A DNA stretch of 64,000 nt from Valencia hispanica (lineage: Eukaryota > Chordata > Actinopteri > Cyprinodontiformes > Valenciidae), in assembly GCA_963556495.2 (NCBI GenBank), contig OY747710.1:40125000-40188999 (forward strand), written 5' to 3'. A program made the translations under genes and the position numbers. Positions 10,811 to 22,599 of the stretch are shown piece after piece; within the stretch, counting starts at the first letter, position 1; each line of letters opens with the position of its first letter. Under the pieces are notes generated by a model. The model made no database searches and was not told where the DNA came from. It worked only from the letters and a program-made list of their open reading frames with translations.

Positions 10811-12300
10811 ATACGTAACAAGAAAAAATCATAAACCCTGGCATGCATTTGTATTGAGCCCTCCTTATAGAACCCCCCTTTCATTCATTCATGTTTGCTT
10901 TTGTTTTTGTTTGTTTTTTGTTAATAACTGCTACAACATTTTCCACATTAAGATTGAGCTGATTTAATAAATAGTACTCACCTGGTCAGGGACTGAAAAA
11001 ATGAACTCAACTTGGCCTGTGTAAAGCATCTCTCACTTGCACTTGGCAGAGTTAAAGGCTTTGGGAAAGTTCTTGGGGAAATTTTCTCTAAGGTTTATGA
11101 GCCATAGCAGATGAGTAGATGACCCAAGTTAATTATTATTGAATTTGTTTTCCCTGCTTCACTGATACTTACCTTAGCACCAAAGCACCAATGATGGCGG
11201 GTACCCCCATTAAAGTAAAGAGCCTGTCTTGCCATGGAGGATAGCTTATTTTTCATGTGACAAATCTTCAGCAGTTGAAACCTATTAGGCTTCCAGTTTT
11301 TCTGTTTAGATCCATCTTTTGTCTCTTGTCATTTTATACCTACTGCTTTATTCTGTAGAAAGACATCTGAAAGCTGTGTGTGAAGTTTTTCATTAAAAAA
11401 ATAATTTCACAATATCTTCCTAATGCATCTCTGCGCTGTTCTTTCTTTGAACTGGTGGTAAATGAGTAAGCTGACTGTACTGACATTAATATATGAGAAA
11501 TGATTTATAGTCAACACAGTTTACTGTAATTAAATACAAAGATTTGAAATTACGTGGTAAGACATGTAATATAATGAAACATAATTGCTAAATTGTTGAG
11601 GAGCAGACTTTAGTTCGGTTGTACAATTAGACAGAAAATGAATCATCATGGTCTATACATAGATGCTTCCTGTTGTCATGAATAATACAAAACAGATGAC
11701 AAGTTGGGGGAAAAAGGTACATACAATTATGCTTTGTGAATTGAAACCTAATTTGCGAGCAACACTCATAGATGAAAAACATTTTGTTTTTACTAAGAAA
11801 AATACATTTGTTAATCTCAGACATTGAAACGGAACTTTCTCAGGTTTATTAACATGGATCTGAATGTTCAGTGCATCTATACTCCACATATATGTTAGCG
11901 CTTTTTAAACAGATATGATAGGAGTAATACATGCAAGCTGTATCAGAACAGTACCTTATTACTATTAGAAACCATACTTGTATCCCAAGCTCAATATGCT
12001 ATTGAAAGGGATGCTAGGCATCTTTCTTTCTTTGACTAAAACATGAAGAAAAAAACTCCCATTGGATAGGTTAAAAATAGCGTTGTAAATAATGTGCATT
12101 TAAACTTGAAATACTAAAATATGAAAATCTACATAAATTATGGACAAATGCATGTCTGTCTGTATCAGCATCTAGGGCCATGCCTGGCTTGACCAAAATG
12201 TTGGGTAGCCTATAAGTAGCCGATTGGGACACCAGCCAAGAGGTTATTTTGATATCTGTTTTATTAGTTATTATTATTGATCTTGTAATTATTCATTGGT
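10811..12300. other. Noncoding sequence, no recognised element
   Basis: This is AT-rich DNA with poly-A and poly-T runs. Overlapping minus-strand frames at 11627-11889 have no recognisable domain. Parts at about 10980-11240 may be further decay of the neighbouring LINE, but I cannot match them. Confidence 0.4.
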
Positions 12301-12317
12301 GATCATTTGTTGGCAAT

Positions 12318-13042
12318 GTCCATCCATCCATCCATTGTTTTCCACTTATCCAGGGTCAGGTCGCAGAGGCAACAGCTTAACCAGAGAGACCCAGACTTCC
12401 CTCTCCCTAGCCATTTGGGAAATCCCAAGGCATTCCCAGGCCAGCCAAGAAAGAGAGTACTTCCAGCGTGTCTTGGGTCTTTCTCTGGGTCACCTCCCAC
12501 CACATCAGAGAAGCATCCAAGAGGCATCCTAACCAGATGCCCGAGCCATTTCAACTGGCTTCTCTCGATGTGGAGGAGCAGTGGCTCTACTCTGAGTCCC
12601 TCCCGGATGACTGACCTTCTCACCCTATCTCTAAGGGAGAGCACAGGCACATTGCGGAGGAAACTCATTTCCGCCGATTTTACCCATGATCTCATTCTTT
12701 TGGTCACTACCCAGAGCTTGTGACCATAGCTGAGGGTAGGAACGTGGATCGACCGGTAAATCGAGAGCTTCATCTTTCAGCTCAGCTCTCCCTTCACCAC
12801 GACATGCTCCAGCACCCACATCACTGCAGACACAGCACTGATACATCTATCAATTTCTCACTCCATTTTTCCGTCATTCATGAACAAGACCCCTAGATAC
12901 TTAAACTCCTCCACTAGGGGCAGGAACTTGTCTCCAATCCGAAGGACGCACTCTACTCTTTTCCAGCTCAAGACCATGTTCTCAGATTTGGAGGTACTGA
13001 TTCTCATACCAATTGCTTCACACTCTGGCAACAGTTTCATTG
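12318..13042 (-). pseudogene. RTE-like LINE, 3' half, minus strand
   Basis: On the minus strand the frames give MRISTSKSENMVLSWKR, then VEEFKYLGVLF, then the long C-terminal frame (12303-12773) with IYRSIHVPTLSYGHKLWVV, FLRNVPVLSLRDRVR and LLHIERSQLKWLGHLVRMP. This is the C-terminal part of a widespread fish non-LTR reverse transcriptase. The catalytic core is lost by 5' truncation near 13042. The element ends in a (TGGA)n tail, seen on the plus strand as TCCATCCATCCATCC from about 12319. A stop separates the two frames. RTE clade assignment is tentative. Confidence 0.85.
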
Positions 13043-14773
13043 CGTTTACATGTAATTTTGACTTATCTAGTAGTTTAATGTTTTAACAAATAATAAAAGA
13101 AGCTATCAGTATACCTCTCTCAATGATATATAAATATATATCAAATAGCAATGCAAAATGACTGATAATAATATTTTTACCTATTCTTTCTTAGACAAGA
13201 CGCAGCATTTGGGTCTCGGTATGATATAGCAGAGGTAGATTAGAGATGTGGTTTGTGGAAACCCCAATGGTCCGGTATGGATTTTGCAAACCAATTTGTA
13301 TTCACTGTTCATCCTTAATCTCAGCGCTAATTTTTGTGGACCAATTTTCAGCTTGGGCTTAAAAAAAATGTTTGATACACATTTGCCTTAAACACTTACT
13401 GTAGAACTAACTTAAAGTGTTTGAGCAGTAAGCCTAATGTCTGACATTAATCCAAGCATCCTTTACAAAGGTAAATACTGACCATATAAAGTATAGTAAA
13501 ACCCCCCTTGATTATATAGCAGCTTTTATGCATTTTTGTAAGTTTGCATGAATGTAATCATTCACTCTACAAAGGTAATATGCAATTGAGGTCTCATGAA
13601 AGAAAACGTTTAAATGTGCACTGTAAGACACAAGGACAGGAGAAAAAAACATATCTATGTGTGATGAGGAGTGAAAAGTAGCCCATACACTCAAATGTAG
13701 TTGAGCTCCCAACAGCTGTACTACATGTACCAAACCCTTGCTGTTGTGGGTCAGCTTTAATGATCAGAGTTCAAAAGGATTTCTTAGATCGATAGGAAAA
13801 GTAGTTAGAATTTTTTTCGGCACTTTCAGGAACAATTTGTTTTGTCTTGAATTGCTATCTTTCAACATGACACATAACATGCATAATTTCAGCATGATGA
13901 CAGGAGAAATCTAATGACTGATATCCTATATCTTCAACACCTTACATCCAAACATCTTTCTGCTGTCTGTCGTTGCTCCAAGACAATATGGAAGGGCACT
14001 TGTCTTTGGTTATCGGAAGATGATGTATAGTCTAGCCTGCAGAGAAACATGTTGTGCTTTAATCTAGAGTGCATAGGCCAGTATTCATGGCCAGCAGCTG
14101 GAGAAAATCACAGTAGACGAAGAGTCCACAGTGGAGAGAGGAAACGTACTGCCCGTCTGCCTGGCAGATGCTGGTTCTTGTTATCATCCCTTTCTGCACC
14201 TTATTTATGTGGTGACTTACAACCAATCACCCTCTTTTTTTTCTCCTCCCGCACATGGCTTTTTTGCCCACCCAGAGATATTTCCACATGAATAAATGTC
14301 AGTTTTTGCTTTCATTTCTGGTGGTGCTAGAGCTTCGTTGACAGTGTTGGCAATCCTAAAACATACATTCTGTGTAATAAGCAGCGGTAGATATTTAAAA
14401 GATAGAAAAGTTAAAAGAGAAGCGTTAAAAGTGAAGATGGTAGATATTAAATTCATTTTTACTCAAGATTATGCTAAAGTTGACAATGTGACTAAACAGT
14501 TCACAAACACACTAACTAGCTCACAGTTACTTGCACTGTTTTCTGGCAATAAGAAGGCCCTACTTTGTGTTTGGGGCCTTTCTGCATGGATTTGTCATGT
14601 TCTCCAAATACTTGCATAGGTTCTCTATCTCTAGGTATTCCAGCTTTCTTTCAACAGACCAGATTAAATAGTCACTCTACACTGAAGGGTGAGCATATGT
14701 GTCTGCATGATTGCATATCTAGCCTTATGGTCACTGCTTTAGAGCAACATAGCAGGAAAGATAGTACTAGTTT
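13043..14773. other. Noncoding sequence, no recognised element
   Basis: No repeat family, RNA gene or convincing exon is visible. The plus-strand 107-codon frame at 14296-14619 and the minus-strand 73-79-codon frames lack domains. A moderately GC-rich patch at about 14080-14230 is unique. Confidence 0.4.
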
Positions 14774-14879
14774 AGGGTGACCATATGCTATTGCCATATG
14801 TGTTAACAGGTTCACAACATTAGGAAATTGCTATGGAACTTTGTGCAAACATAAGATAAACACTTCTAAGCATGCAATA

Positions 14880-15060
14880 AAAAAATAACTAAAATGGGGT
14901 TAAACATTAATATATATACATGAGTGCAGGTTATGATCTGTGCAAAATCAAACAGGTGCAAAAACATAACACAGGGCCATGTAACTGAAACAGAGCAGGT
15001 GCTGGGAACAGCCTTAGGGTTATGGTTCATGAGTCCAACAGCAGAGGGGAAGAAACTGTT
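14880..15060 (-). mobile_element. CR1/Rex1-like LINE 3' remnant (first copy)
   Basis: On the minus strand, NSFFPSAVGLMN is encoded near 15020-15055. This is the typical C-terminal end of the ORF2 protein in this LINE group, followed by AT-rich 3' untranslated sequence. It is abutted at about 15061 by the tail of a second LINE fragment in the same orientation. Confidence 0.7.
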
Positions 15061-15061
15061 T

Positions 15062-15840
15062 ATATTCAAATTCAAATTCAATTCAAAATTACTTTATTAA
15101 TCCCAAAGGGAAATTAAATGTTGTTGTAACTCATTATGCAAGTTCCTTCAAAGATTTGTTGTAGATGCTGATGGCTGTGGGTAGGGATGATCTCTTGTAG
15201 CGCTCTGCACATCTGAAGAAACCTCTGACTGAAGACGCTCCGCAGTTGCACGACAGTCCGACGCAGAGGACGCTCCGGATCCACGGCGTCCTCCCCCCAA
15301 CTCACCAGGGTCCCGTGGCTGTAGTTAAGGTCTTATTTGAGCTTTTGTGATGTTAATCAGCTGCTGCCAGTTGTAAACCACCTTGTTGCCATGGTTATGC
15401 ATCATAACAAATGTCCAAAAATAAAAAGTATCAGCAAAAATCCTTCCAGCTGCACAGCATTCAAAACCAGAGAGAACAGTTGTCCACAAAAACAATGTTT
15501 CTACCAGAAATGGAAGAATTAAAGTTTAAAAAAAGAAACAAATATGAACCAAAGTAACAGAGCTACTCCAACATGCTGCCACCTTGAGCGGCGCAATTCC
15601 GGAATATGTCAAGAAGTTCTGATCTGAATGGACTGGAACCTCCTGCCTGAGGGGAGTAGGTAAAAAAAGACTGTATCCAAGGTGAGAAGGGTCGGCCGTG
15701 ATCAGACCTGCAATAATCTCCACTGTCTTCTGGGCGTCCGGCACCAGGTTGTTGCGGCCGCACCAGGAGACCAGACGTTCAGCCTCCATCCTAGGCTGAC
15801 TCATCCCCATCCTAGATGAGTCCAATAACAATGGTGACAT
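15062..15840 (-). pseudogene. CR1/Rex1-like LINE fragment with internal deletion (second copy)
   Basis: The plus strand begins with an ATTCAAATTCAAATTC tail and ACTTTATTAATCCCAAAGGG, the usual 3' end of this LINE group seen from the opposite strand. Further up, minus-strand frames give ERLVSWCGRNNLVPDAQKTVEII (about 15700-15790) running directly into ITADPSHLGYSLF (about 15670-15700), then a frameshifted SGRRFQSIQIRTS block. In an intact protein the WC..N block and the ADPSHPG block lie well over 100 residues apart, so the intervening thumb region has been deleted at about 15705. Neither part is functional. Confidence 0.75.
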
Positions 15841-16524
15841 CTACAAACTTGCTAGCTTGATAGACTGGTGGTTGTACTGAACAAAAATTAAACAAAAATC
15901 TAAAATAATGTTCTGAGAAAACAAGTGTTATTCTCTTTTCAGTGTAATAAAAATAAAAAGCAGCAATCTCAATAAGACCATAAAATAGTGTATATTCTCA
16001 GTCTTTTGTTTTCATCTTCACCCACATCAGTTAATTTATAGATTAACTCTCACTTTGTGAAGCATTATTATGTTTTTTGTGTCCATTTTAACTACAGAAT
16101 GTTTGCCACTTTTGTCACACACAAACACATATGCCAGCTGTGTGAATAATGCACTCACCTCCCATTTGTTGTAACTGGACGGTATAACTTTTGCGGTCTG
16201 TAAAGCTACACTCGCGCTTTGACTACTTGTAAGCAGCAGCAACGTGGTTTAGCCTGGCGCAACGCGGTGAGCACAGCCCGCTCTCTGTTCCATCAATAAA
16301 CGGATCAGATCCATGCACTAGGCAGAAGCTTGGGGAGGATGTCACATTAGAGAAAAACTGTCCTATTTCATGTATCGCACCAGTCAGTTTATGTATGGTT
16401 CCGTGATAAACAATGAAAACCTGGACATTTTCATCAATCTATGAAATCCCCCTGATGCCAAGGACAGCACGTGAAAAGTGAAGATGTCCTGTAAAATAGG
16501 ACGGTTGGTCATCCTATACTAGTT

Positions 16525-17099
16525 GGCCTTGAAAATTTGCATATGGCGGCGCTGAACCACCTAATCCTTCTTTGTAACTTATGTCTGATTTATCGAAAAT
16601 CTTTTTTACATTTATTACCTACTTTGTAAAGCTTTGTTTCCTAACAGTGCTCAATATGTACACAGTTGTTTGCAACTGTGCCAATTTAGCTTGAAAGTGC
16701 CATCACCTTATACCTTGATTTTTTTGCTTTACTCCAGGGTTTTTGGTTACAGGCATACAGTGAGTCATTTTTGATTGTGAATAAATACAACGTAAGGTTT
16801 AGTTAATAAGGTACCTAAACAGTTGACTCACACACTAACCTGTTAAAGTTTTACCTAGTTGTTTTACAACTATAAGATATCCACTAACCAAAGCTAATAT
16901 GATTAACTTAAACATGTCTCACTGTTCTTTGGTTACATACCTTAGAGCCAACGCTTATGTTGCAGAGCAACAAAAGCGTATCTAAATAGAAACCCTTGTG
17001 AATAAATAATATTCAGTTCAAAGACCCTTTTTTTATCTTTTTACTACAGCGCCAATTCCAATATCTTTAACAGTTTCTTGTCACGGAAGTTCCTTGACA
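16525..17099. other. Noncoding sequence, nothing recognised
   Basis: AT-rich unique sequence follows the right-hand target duplication of the hAT element. No reading frame, repeat or RNA gene can be supported. Confidence 0.45.
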
Positions 17100-18470
17100 T
17101 CTTCTTATCTCCTTTCCTTTCCATACCTATATATTATTAGTTCCTCTTTCACTCGCTGGTTTTACGCTGCTGCTCCGGTATTGACAAGCTCCTACTGTGA
17201 TATTTATGTCCCATATTTAATATGGACATGGGAATGATTATCAAATCCATAGCTGCCAAGAGAGTCTGATCAGCATTAAATAATGGATGAGCGAGGATGC
17301 GACTCAATTTGTGAGGCTGCACAGAAATACTGGGCAACTGTCGCAATCGACCCCCCCTTCGCCCACCCCCATTGCCTCCTCGCTCTCTGGAACGTCATTA
17401 TTCTGGTCGATCTTCTCGCCCCTCGCTTGACATCATTCAATGTAATCATCCTTCAATAAAAAACCTGCTTGTAATAAAAGGAACAACCCGGGTCAATACG
17501 CAGAATATGTAGAAGGATGACCCTGTGCTGGGAGACAGCGTATAAATGGGGCTCTTTATCAAAGCGGATAGCCGCCTGGTGCCTTAACAGGAATTCGACC
17601 GTGGCCAGAGTTATCATTACTGTTACCTTTTGTATCAACAGTGTTTGTGCTCTGCGAATATGAGGAAGAGTGATGGCTACATTAATGAATCAATGAGCTA
17701 ATGAAGCAGCCATTGTGTTGCTTTATTGAAATACACTGAGGAAAATTGAAGACTTTCTGCAGAATCTCTGCGGAATTCTCTGCCGTAATATTACGGGGAA
17801 CTCAAACACAGCAACGGATTAAAGAAACAATTACCACTGGTTTTGTAAAACTGCACTTTTCTGGAAAAAGCAACATAAAGAAGCAAATGTCATGGCATTG
17901 TTCTATACTATTCTTCAAACACATACAAGCAAAACCAAAGACCAAGGAGAGGGGAATGAGGATAGTTCGAGGGGTCAATTTAGCTGACAGGGTAATCTTG
18001 CATTAGCGACATGCAGAGTTGCTGATTATCCCTTAGCTGGCATCATTTTTGTTTATCAAAAAATGTTAATTGCCTGTTTTTACGAGTGGGAAAAGATTAA
18101 AAGTTAATAGGAGAGACTAAATAAACACAATGCAATTGCATGGGGCTGTGGAAGATGGTAATTAATTTGTGGCCACCCCTGAGCTAATTAGCTAATATAA
18201 AGCAGGAAAAAAGAAGTTAATGAGCCTTAATGTAACTGATACACTGAAAAGTTTGCACTAATGAATTTATGAATGTGTGAGGAAATGCTCCCTTTAACTT
18301 TCACTTTCCACCTCCTGGTGATGGAAAACTTTGTTTGTTGCTCGCGAAACTCGGATCACCTTGAGTGCGAGGTCGGTTCTGAATAAAATTTCATAGCTCT
18401 GTTAGATTCCACGTGTCGGAGCAGAATCAGAAGTGCCGCCTCCATGCAGCGAGAGAGATGGTGGACCATG
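17100..18470. promoter_or_regulatory. Candidate conserved noncoding element cluster C
   Basis: About 1.4 kb of transposon-free unique sequence shows strong regulatory character. It has a CATATTTAATATGG palindrome near 17213, GGTAATTAATTTG near 18157, GAGCTAATTAGCTAAT (18181-18196), GCAATTGCATG near 18132, and long stretches without low-complexity tracts. No frame is credible. Of all blocks in the window this one most resembles a vertebrate developmental enhancer cluster by eye. Conservation was not tested. Confidence 0.45.
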
Positions 18471-19314
18471 GGAGGGCCCATAGTCGCCCAGCAGTGTGTT
18501 GTTTTGTAAATCCTTAGGGTGTAGCTGTTTTGAGGATACAGGGGCTACTATATTAGAAGGTCAGAAGAGGTCAGTGTGCCTGGGGAAAGGGAGGTGCCGA
18601 TGACAATAATCTTCTGCAAGCTTCGTAGGAGGGCTTATTGTGATGATGTTCCAGGAGCCTGTGTCACAATCATAACACCTGCATGCCAATCACTGTTTAT
18701 TTAGGTATCTAAATCATACGTTTCACACCTTTCACTTGGTCCTGGGTGATTAGGAGGTCACGTCTTTACATGATCATCCTTTTCATTTCAATCTTTATTT
18801 TACCTCCCAAAGTTCATCTTTAAAAAGACCTTATTATTTCTCCAACTATCAAGATGACCGGAAAAGTCGTTTGAAATGCTCTGTCTGTGGACAAAGGTTC
18901 ATGGATGATTGACATTAAATCACAAGGCTTTGGGAGCCAGTAAGGTGAGGTAATCATCTAATTTGAGCTTTCATGGTCGTAATTTATCAGCAAGGCAAAA
19001 TTTATTCATGCTAACCTGTAATGCTTTCACACTGTAAGACATGTCTTCATGAGATGTAGAAAAGGCATAAATGCTCCCTTCAAAGCATCCCTGTCACATT
19101 ACATGAATCAAATCTAAAAACTGACTTGTTGCCCAATCTGTAACCCCCCTTTATCATGGCTTCCTGCTGGTAAATTGCCAGTCAAACACTGATGAAGCAG
19201 CACAGATGCTGTTAATTACTTAAATATAATATATGTAGTACTGTCAAAGACCATTGTGCGGTGGTCCAAATGTGAAATGAAAAGGTGAGCTTGTGCATTT
19301 AGTTGTTTGTTCAT
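18471..19314. other. Unique noncoding sequence
   Basis: No repeat or gene is seen. It is compositionally like the block on its left and may extend it. Confidence 0.4.
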
Positions 19315-19472
19315 TACAGTGGGGGAAAAAGTATTTGGCAGCCACTGATTGTGCAGGTTTTCCCACTTAAAAAGATGAGAAAATCTGTAATTTTCATCAT
19401 AGGTACGCTTAAACTATGAGAGAAAAAATCCCAGGAAATCACATTAGATGATTTGTAAATAATTTATTTATA

Positions 19473-20343
19473 TCATGGTTCAGAAATTAAGTATTTGGTC
19501 AGTAACAAAAGTTCATTTAAATCCTTTGTAAAGTAACCTTTGTTGGCAAGGACATAGATCAAATGCTTTCTGTAGGTCTTCACCAGGTTTGCACACACTG
19601 TAGCTGGTATTTTGGCCCATTCTTCCATGCAGATCTTCTCTAGAGCTGTGATGTTTTGGGGCTGTTGCTGGGCAACAGGGAAGTTCAACTTCCGCCACAG
19701 ATTCTCTGTTGGATTGAGGTCTGGAAATTGGCTAGGCCACTCCAGAACCTTGGAATGCTTTTTAAGTAGCCCCTCCTTGGTTGCCCGGGTGGTGTGTTGG
19801 GGATCATTGACGTGCTGGAAGGTCCAGCCACGTTTCATTTTCAATGCTCTCACTGATGGAAGGAGATTTTTGCACAAAATCATGCCCCTTTCATCTTTTT
19901 CTTAATATGGATCAGTCGTCCTGTCCCCCTTGTAGAAAAGCAGCCCCAAAACATAATGTTCCCACCCCTATGCTTCACAGTGGGTACGGTGTTCTTGGCA
20001 TGCAACACAGCATTCTTCCTCCTCCAAACACAGCGAGTGGTGTTTATACCAAAGAGTTCTATTTTGGTCTCATCTGACCGCATGACATTCTCCCAATCCT
20101 CCTCTGGATCATCCAGATGGTCTTAGGCAAACCGGAACATGTGCTGGGTTAAGCAGGGAGACTGTAGGATTTTAATCCATGATGACGTAGTGTGTTACTA
20201 ATGGTAACCTTTGTTACTGTGGTCCCAGCGCTCTTCAGGTCATTGATCAGTTCCCCTCGTGTAGTTCTGGGCTGTTTCCTCACTGTTCTCGAGATCATTT
20301 GTACCCCACACTGTGAGATCTTGCATCGAGGATCCGTGTACAT
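19473..20343 (-). pseudogene. Tc1 transposase pseudogene, frameshifted, catalytic Asp lost
   Basis: Three frames in order cover the protein. 20343-20149 has the second helix-turn-helix ([20 protein letters not shown]). 20083-19880 has [12 protein letters not shown] with the first catalytic Asp and [11 protein letters not shown]. 19883-19473 has [10 protein letters not shown] and then [14 protein letters not shown] with the catalytic Glu. In this DD34E family the second catalytic Asp is the first D of DND. Here that position is Val (HVND), so the protein would be inactive even without the frameshifts. The first 60 or so residues are missing. Cut-and-paste transposition through TA sites is the family role. 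Confidence 0.9.
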
Positions 20344-20344
20344 T

Positions 20345-20690
20345 CAGTACATTTCGTTTGAAACAAAAAAACTTGTTTTTTCATTTTTTGTTTCAAATGA
20401 AAAATCAGATAACAAACACATATCCAATTTTTCGTTTTGGTTCACGAAACAAAAATGGAACAGAAGGATAATGAGATCTCATTTTCAATTTTGTTTTGTC
20501 TTTTTGAGGCAAGTGGCCTTACCCGGAAGTTCTTTCTGCCCCGCACACGCTGTGCAGAGAGCTGTTTGTTTAGACACAGCCAAAACATAGTAGAATTGAT
20601 TTGATCGTGACAATTGCACACAGAAACCCCTATATCCCGACTTTTTGTATGTGGATTAAACATAACACATACGGTGTGATTTTCTGGATT
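20345..20690. repeat. Unidentified block inside Tc1, with a fold-back at one end
   Basis: The sequence differs from the Tc1 5' region. It opens with a hairpin: GTTTGAAACAAAAAA (about 20357-20371) pairs with TTTTTTGTTTCAAAT (about 20385-20399). A third GAAACAAAA word occurs near 20447. It may be a small inserted element or a rearrangement that replaced the N-terminal coding part. No target duplication was found. Confidence 0.45.
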
Positions 20691-20817
20691 TTACTTTTGC
20701 ATTCTGTGTCTTACAGTTGAAGTTTACCTATGATGAAAATTACAGCCCTCTCTCATCTTTTCAAGTGGTACAACGTGCACAATCGGTGGCTGGCAAATGC
20801 TTTTTTGCCCCAGTGTA

Positions 20818-22344
20818 AGTAGTATCAAAAGAACATTCTTAAGAATCTTACGTTCTTTCTTCAAGAGGTTGGCTCAGTGAGCGTGTTTTTTCAAGCAATT
20901 GGCATGAAGGGATAATGCCCAGTAAGTCATAATTGGTTGTGTAAATCATAATCACTTTTTAACAATTCTATGCCTATTGTGGATCTAACAAATCTGGATT
21001 TTCTTTAATAACCTTTGTATTTTTTACTTATTTTAATGTTATTTTGAAAGAGAGACTGTACTAGCTGTGTGGCCTACTCTGAATCATGCAACCTTATTGT
21101 TGTTGTGTTCATATATCCCCAGCCATCTGGATAGAGCAATGATAAAGCACATTTTATACATTTTACAAAAAGTTCAGAGCAAGGCGTTAAGTTTTTTTTA
21201 CGCTGTAGAAAAACATTTGTTAAATTTTGATCACAAATGTTTAACTTAAACTGCACTGAAATATGTTGCAAGTTGAGTCATCAATAAGTCTGATGAAAAC
21301 ACATTAGGCATGCTAGCATTAGCCTGGCTTTTTAGCACATTTCTCTACATACTTTGTCAGCAGAAGACCTACTATTACTGAAAATTCTTTGCAGTGTGTG
21401 TTAAGTCAGATATATGAGTGCAGGCAAATGTAAAAGGTACACTTCTTTAGGTCAAACATTGCCAGAGCATTAGTTACATCTGTCACTATGAAGAAAAAGG
21501 GACAGGAAAAGCTTTAGCATCCAGCACATTGTTGGTGAATGAGTTAGCATTATACTGAGTTTATTTTATTGCAATTTAAAGCTACAATATGGTCAAGGAT
21601 AACCACTGCTTTAGTTTTATTACCTTTTACGGAGCTTAAATCTAGGAGTGGGTGTTGGAAAATGCCTAATTTTTACATGACTCCAATCTGGACAAAGAAT
21701 TCTGATTACTACATTCAAAGTAAGCACGCTTTTGCCACCTATGTTAAGCAATCTTATTTTTCTCTCTCCAGATCCTCATTAATTTGGCTGTATACATTTA
21801 TTTGGTTACTTACTAAACCTTTAAACAATTGCATAAGATATTTAGGGTAAACATACACCTGACCCTTGCACTGCCATGATGACCAAATAAGGTTTTATCC
21901 TCAATGCAATACCTACATGTGTTATTTTGTGAAATATATTCTTGTTTCAAAAGATTGAGCAAATCACTGTTTTACAGGGGTTTTTTAATTGCACTGTTGA
22001 AAAGAGGAAAAAATTGTCTTGAGTGGAATTGTTTCTGTTGTTTTTTGTTAGTTTTTTTGCAACTGGAACTCTTCATTTATTTTAGATAAAGTAGTAGTAT
22101 TTAGATAAAGTAGCAGTATTTTCATCTCCATGTTGGGGACTTTTTATATTTTTGAAGTATTTCCACCCCTTTTTGTGGTTTAGAAGGTTCCCTAGCCAGC
22201 ATTTCTTATTTTATTTAATAAATGCAAATTCTCAACCCATCACTTTAGAGAGTTTTATATGAATTTGTTTGGTCAAAACAATTACTGTATTTGCTTTAAC
22301 ATCTTAAAAAGGTCTGCTTAAGTGTTCATTTATTTACATAAATC
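20818..22344. other. Noncoding sequence, nothing recognised
   Basis: AT-rich DNA. A short direct duplication (AGATAAAGTAG then AGTATTT, twice, about 22084-22120) is the only structure seen. Frames of 60-93 codons have no domains. Confidence 0.4.
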
Positions 22345-22530
22345 CACTCCAATCCAACTTTATTTATAAAGAACTTTAAAACAACACACGGGACCAAAGG
22401 GCTCTATCGTAAAAATAAGAAATAAAATATTAAATAAAAATGTGAGGTATTTAATAGCATAAGATAAAAAACATATAAATTAAAAGGAAATATAAACACA
22501 ACATAAAAATCAACTGAAAACAAAATAAAT
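22345..22530 (-). mobile_element. LINE 3'-end-like fragment
   Basis: CAATCCAACTTTATTTATAAAG, from about 22350 and followed by a CACTTTAAAAC-like run, resembles the reverse complement of the 3' tail shared by fish L2-type LINEs, compare CAAACTTTATTTATGAAGCG at 27240. What follows is A-rich and no protein part remains, so this is a heavily truncated insertion. Confidence 0.55.
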
Positions 22531-22599
22531 GCAACATTTAGATTGCTACCAGCCAAAAATATGTCTATCAAGGGCTTGAAAAATCTATAGTAATAAAAT

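Larger units (their letters stand above)
14774..16516. mobile_element. hAT element with perfect 8-bp target duplication, containing LINE debris
   Basis: The ends read TAGGGTGACCA (14774) and TGGTCATCCTA (ending 16516), inverted repeats differing at one position. They are flanked by an exact 8-bp duplication TACTAGTT at 14766-14773 and 16517-16524. The element is 1743 bp, but about 0.95 kb of it (roughly 14880-15840) is CR1/Rex1-like LINE sequence that inserted later. The remaining hAT part has no transposase motif I can recognise, so it is probably a non-autonomous or gutted copy. Confidence 0.88.
19317..20815 (-). mobile_element. Tc1 element with both terminal repeats and TA target site
   Basis: The left end CAGTGGGGGAAAAAGTATTT and the right end (ending GCCCCAGTG) are inverted copies extending about 105 bp (19317-19423 and 20709-20815, very similar by eye). 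Each is flanked by TA (19315-19316 and 20816-20817), the Tc1/mariner target. The transposase lies on the minus strand at 19473-20343 and is dead. The portion at about 20345-20690, where its N-terminal DNA-binding region should be, holds unrelated sequence. Confidence 0.92.
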
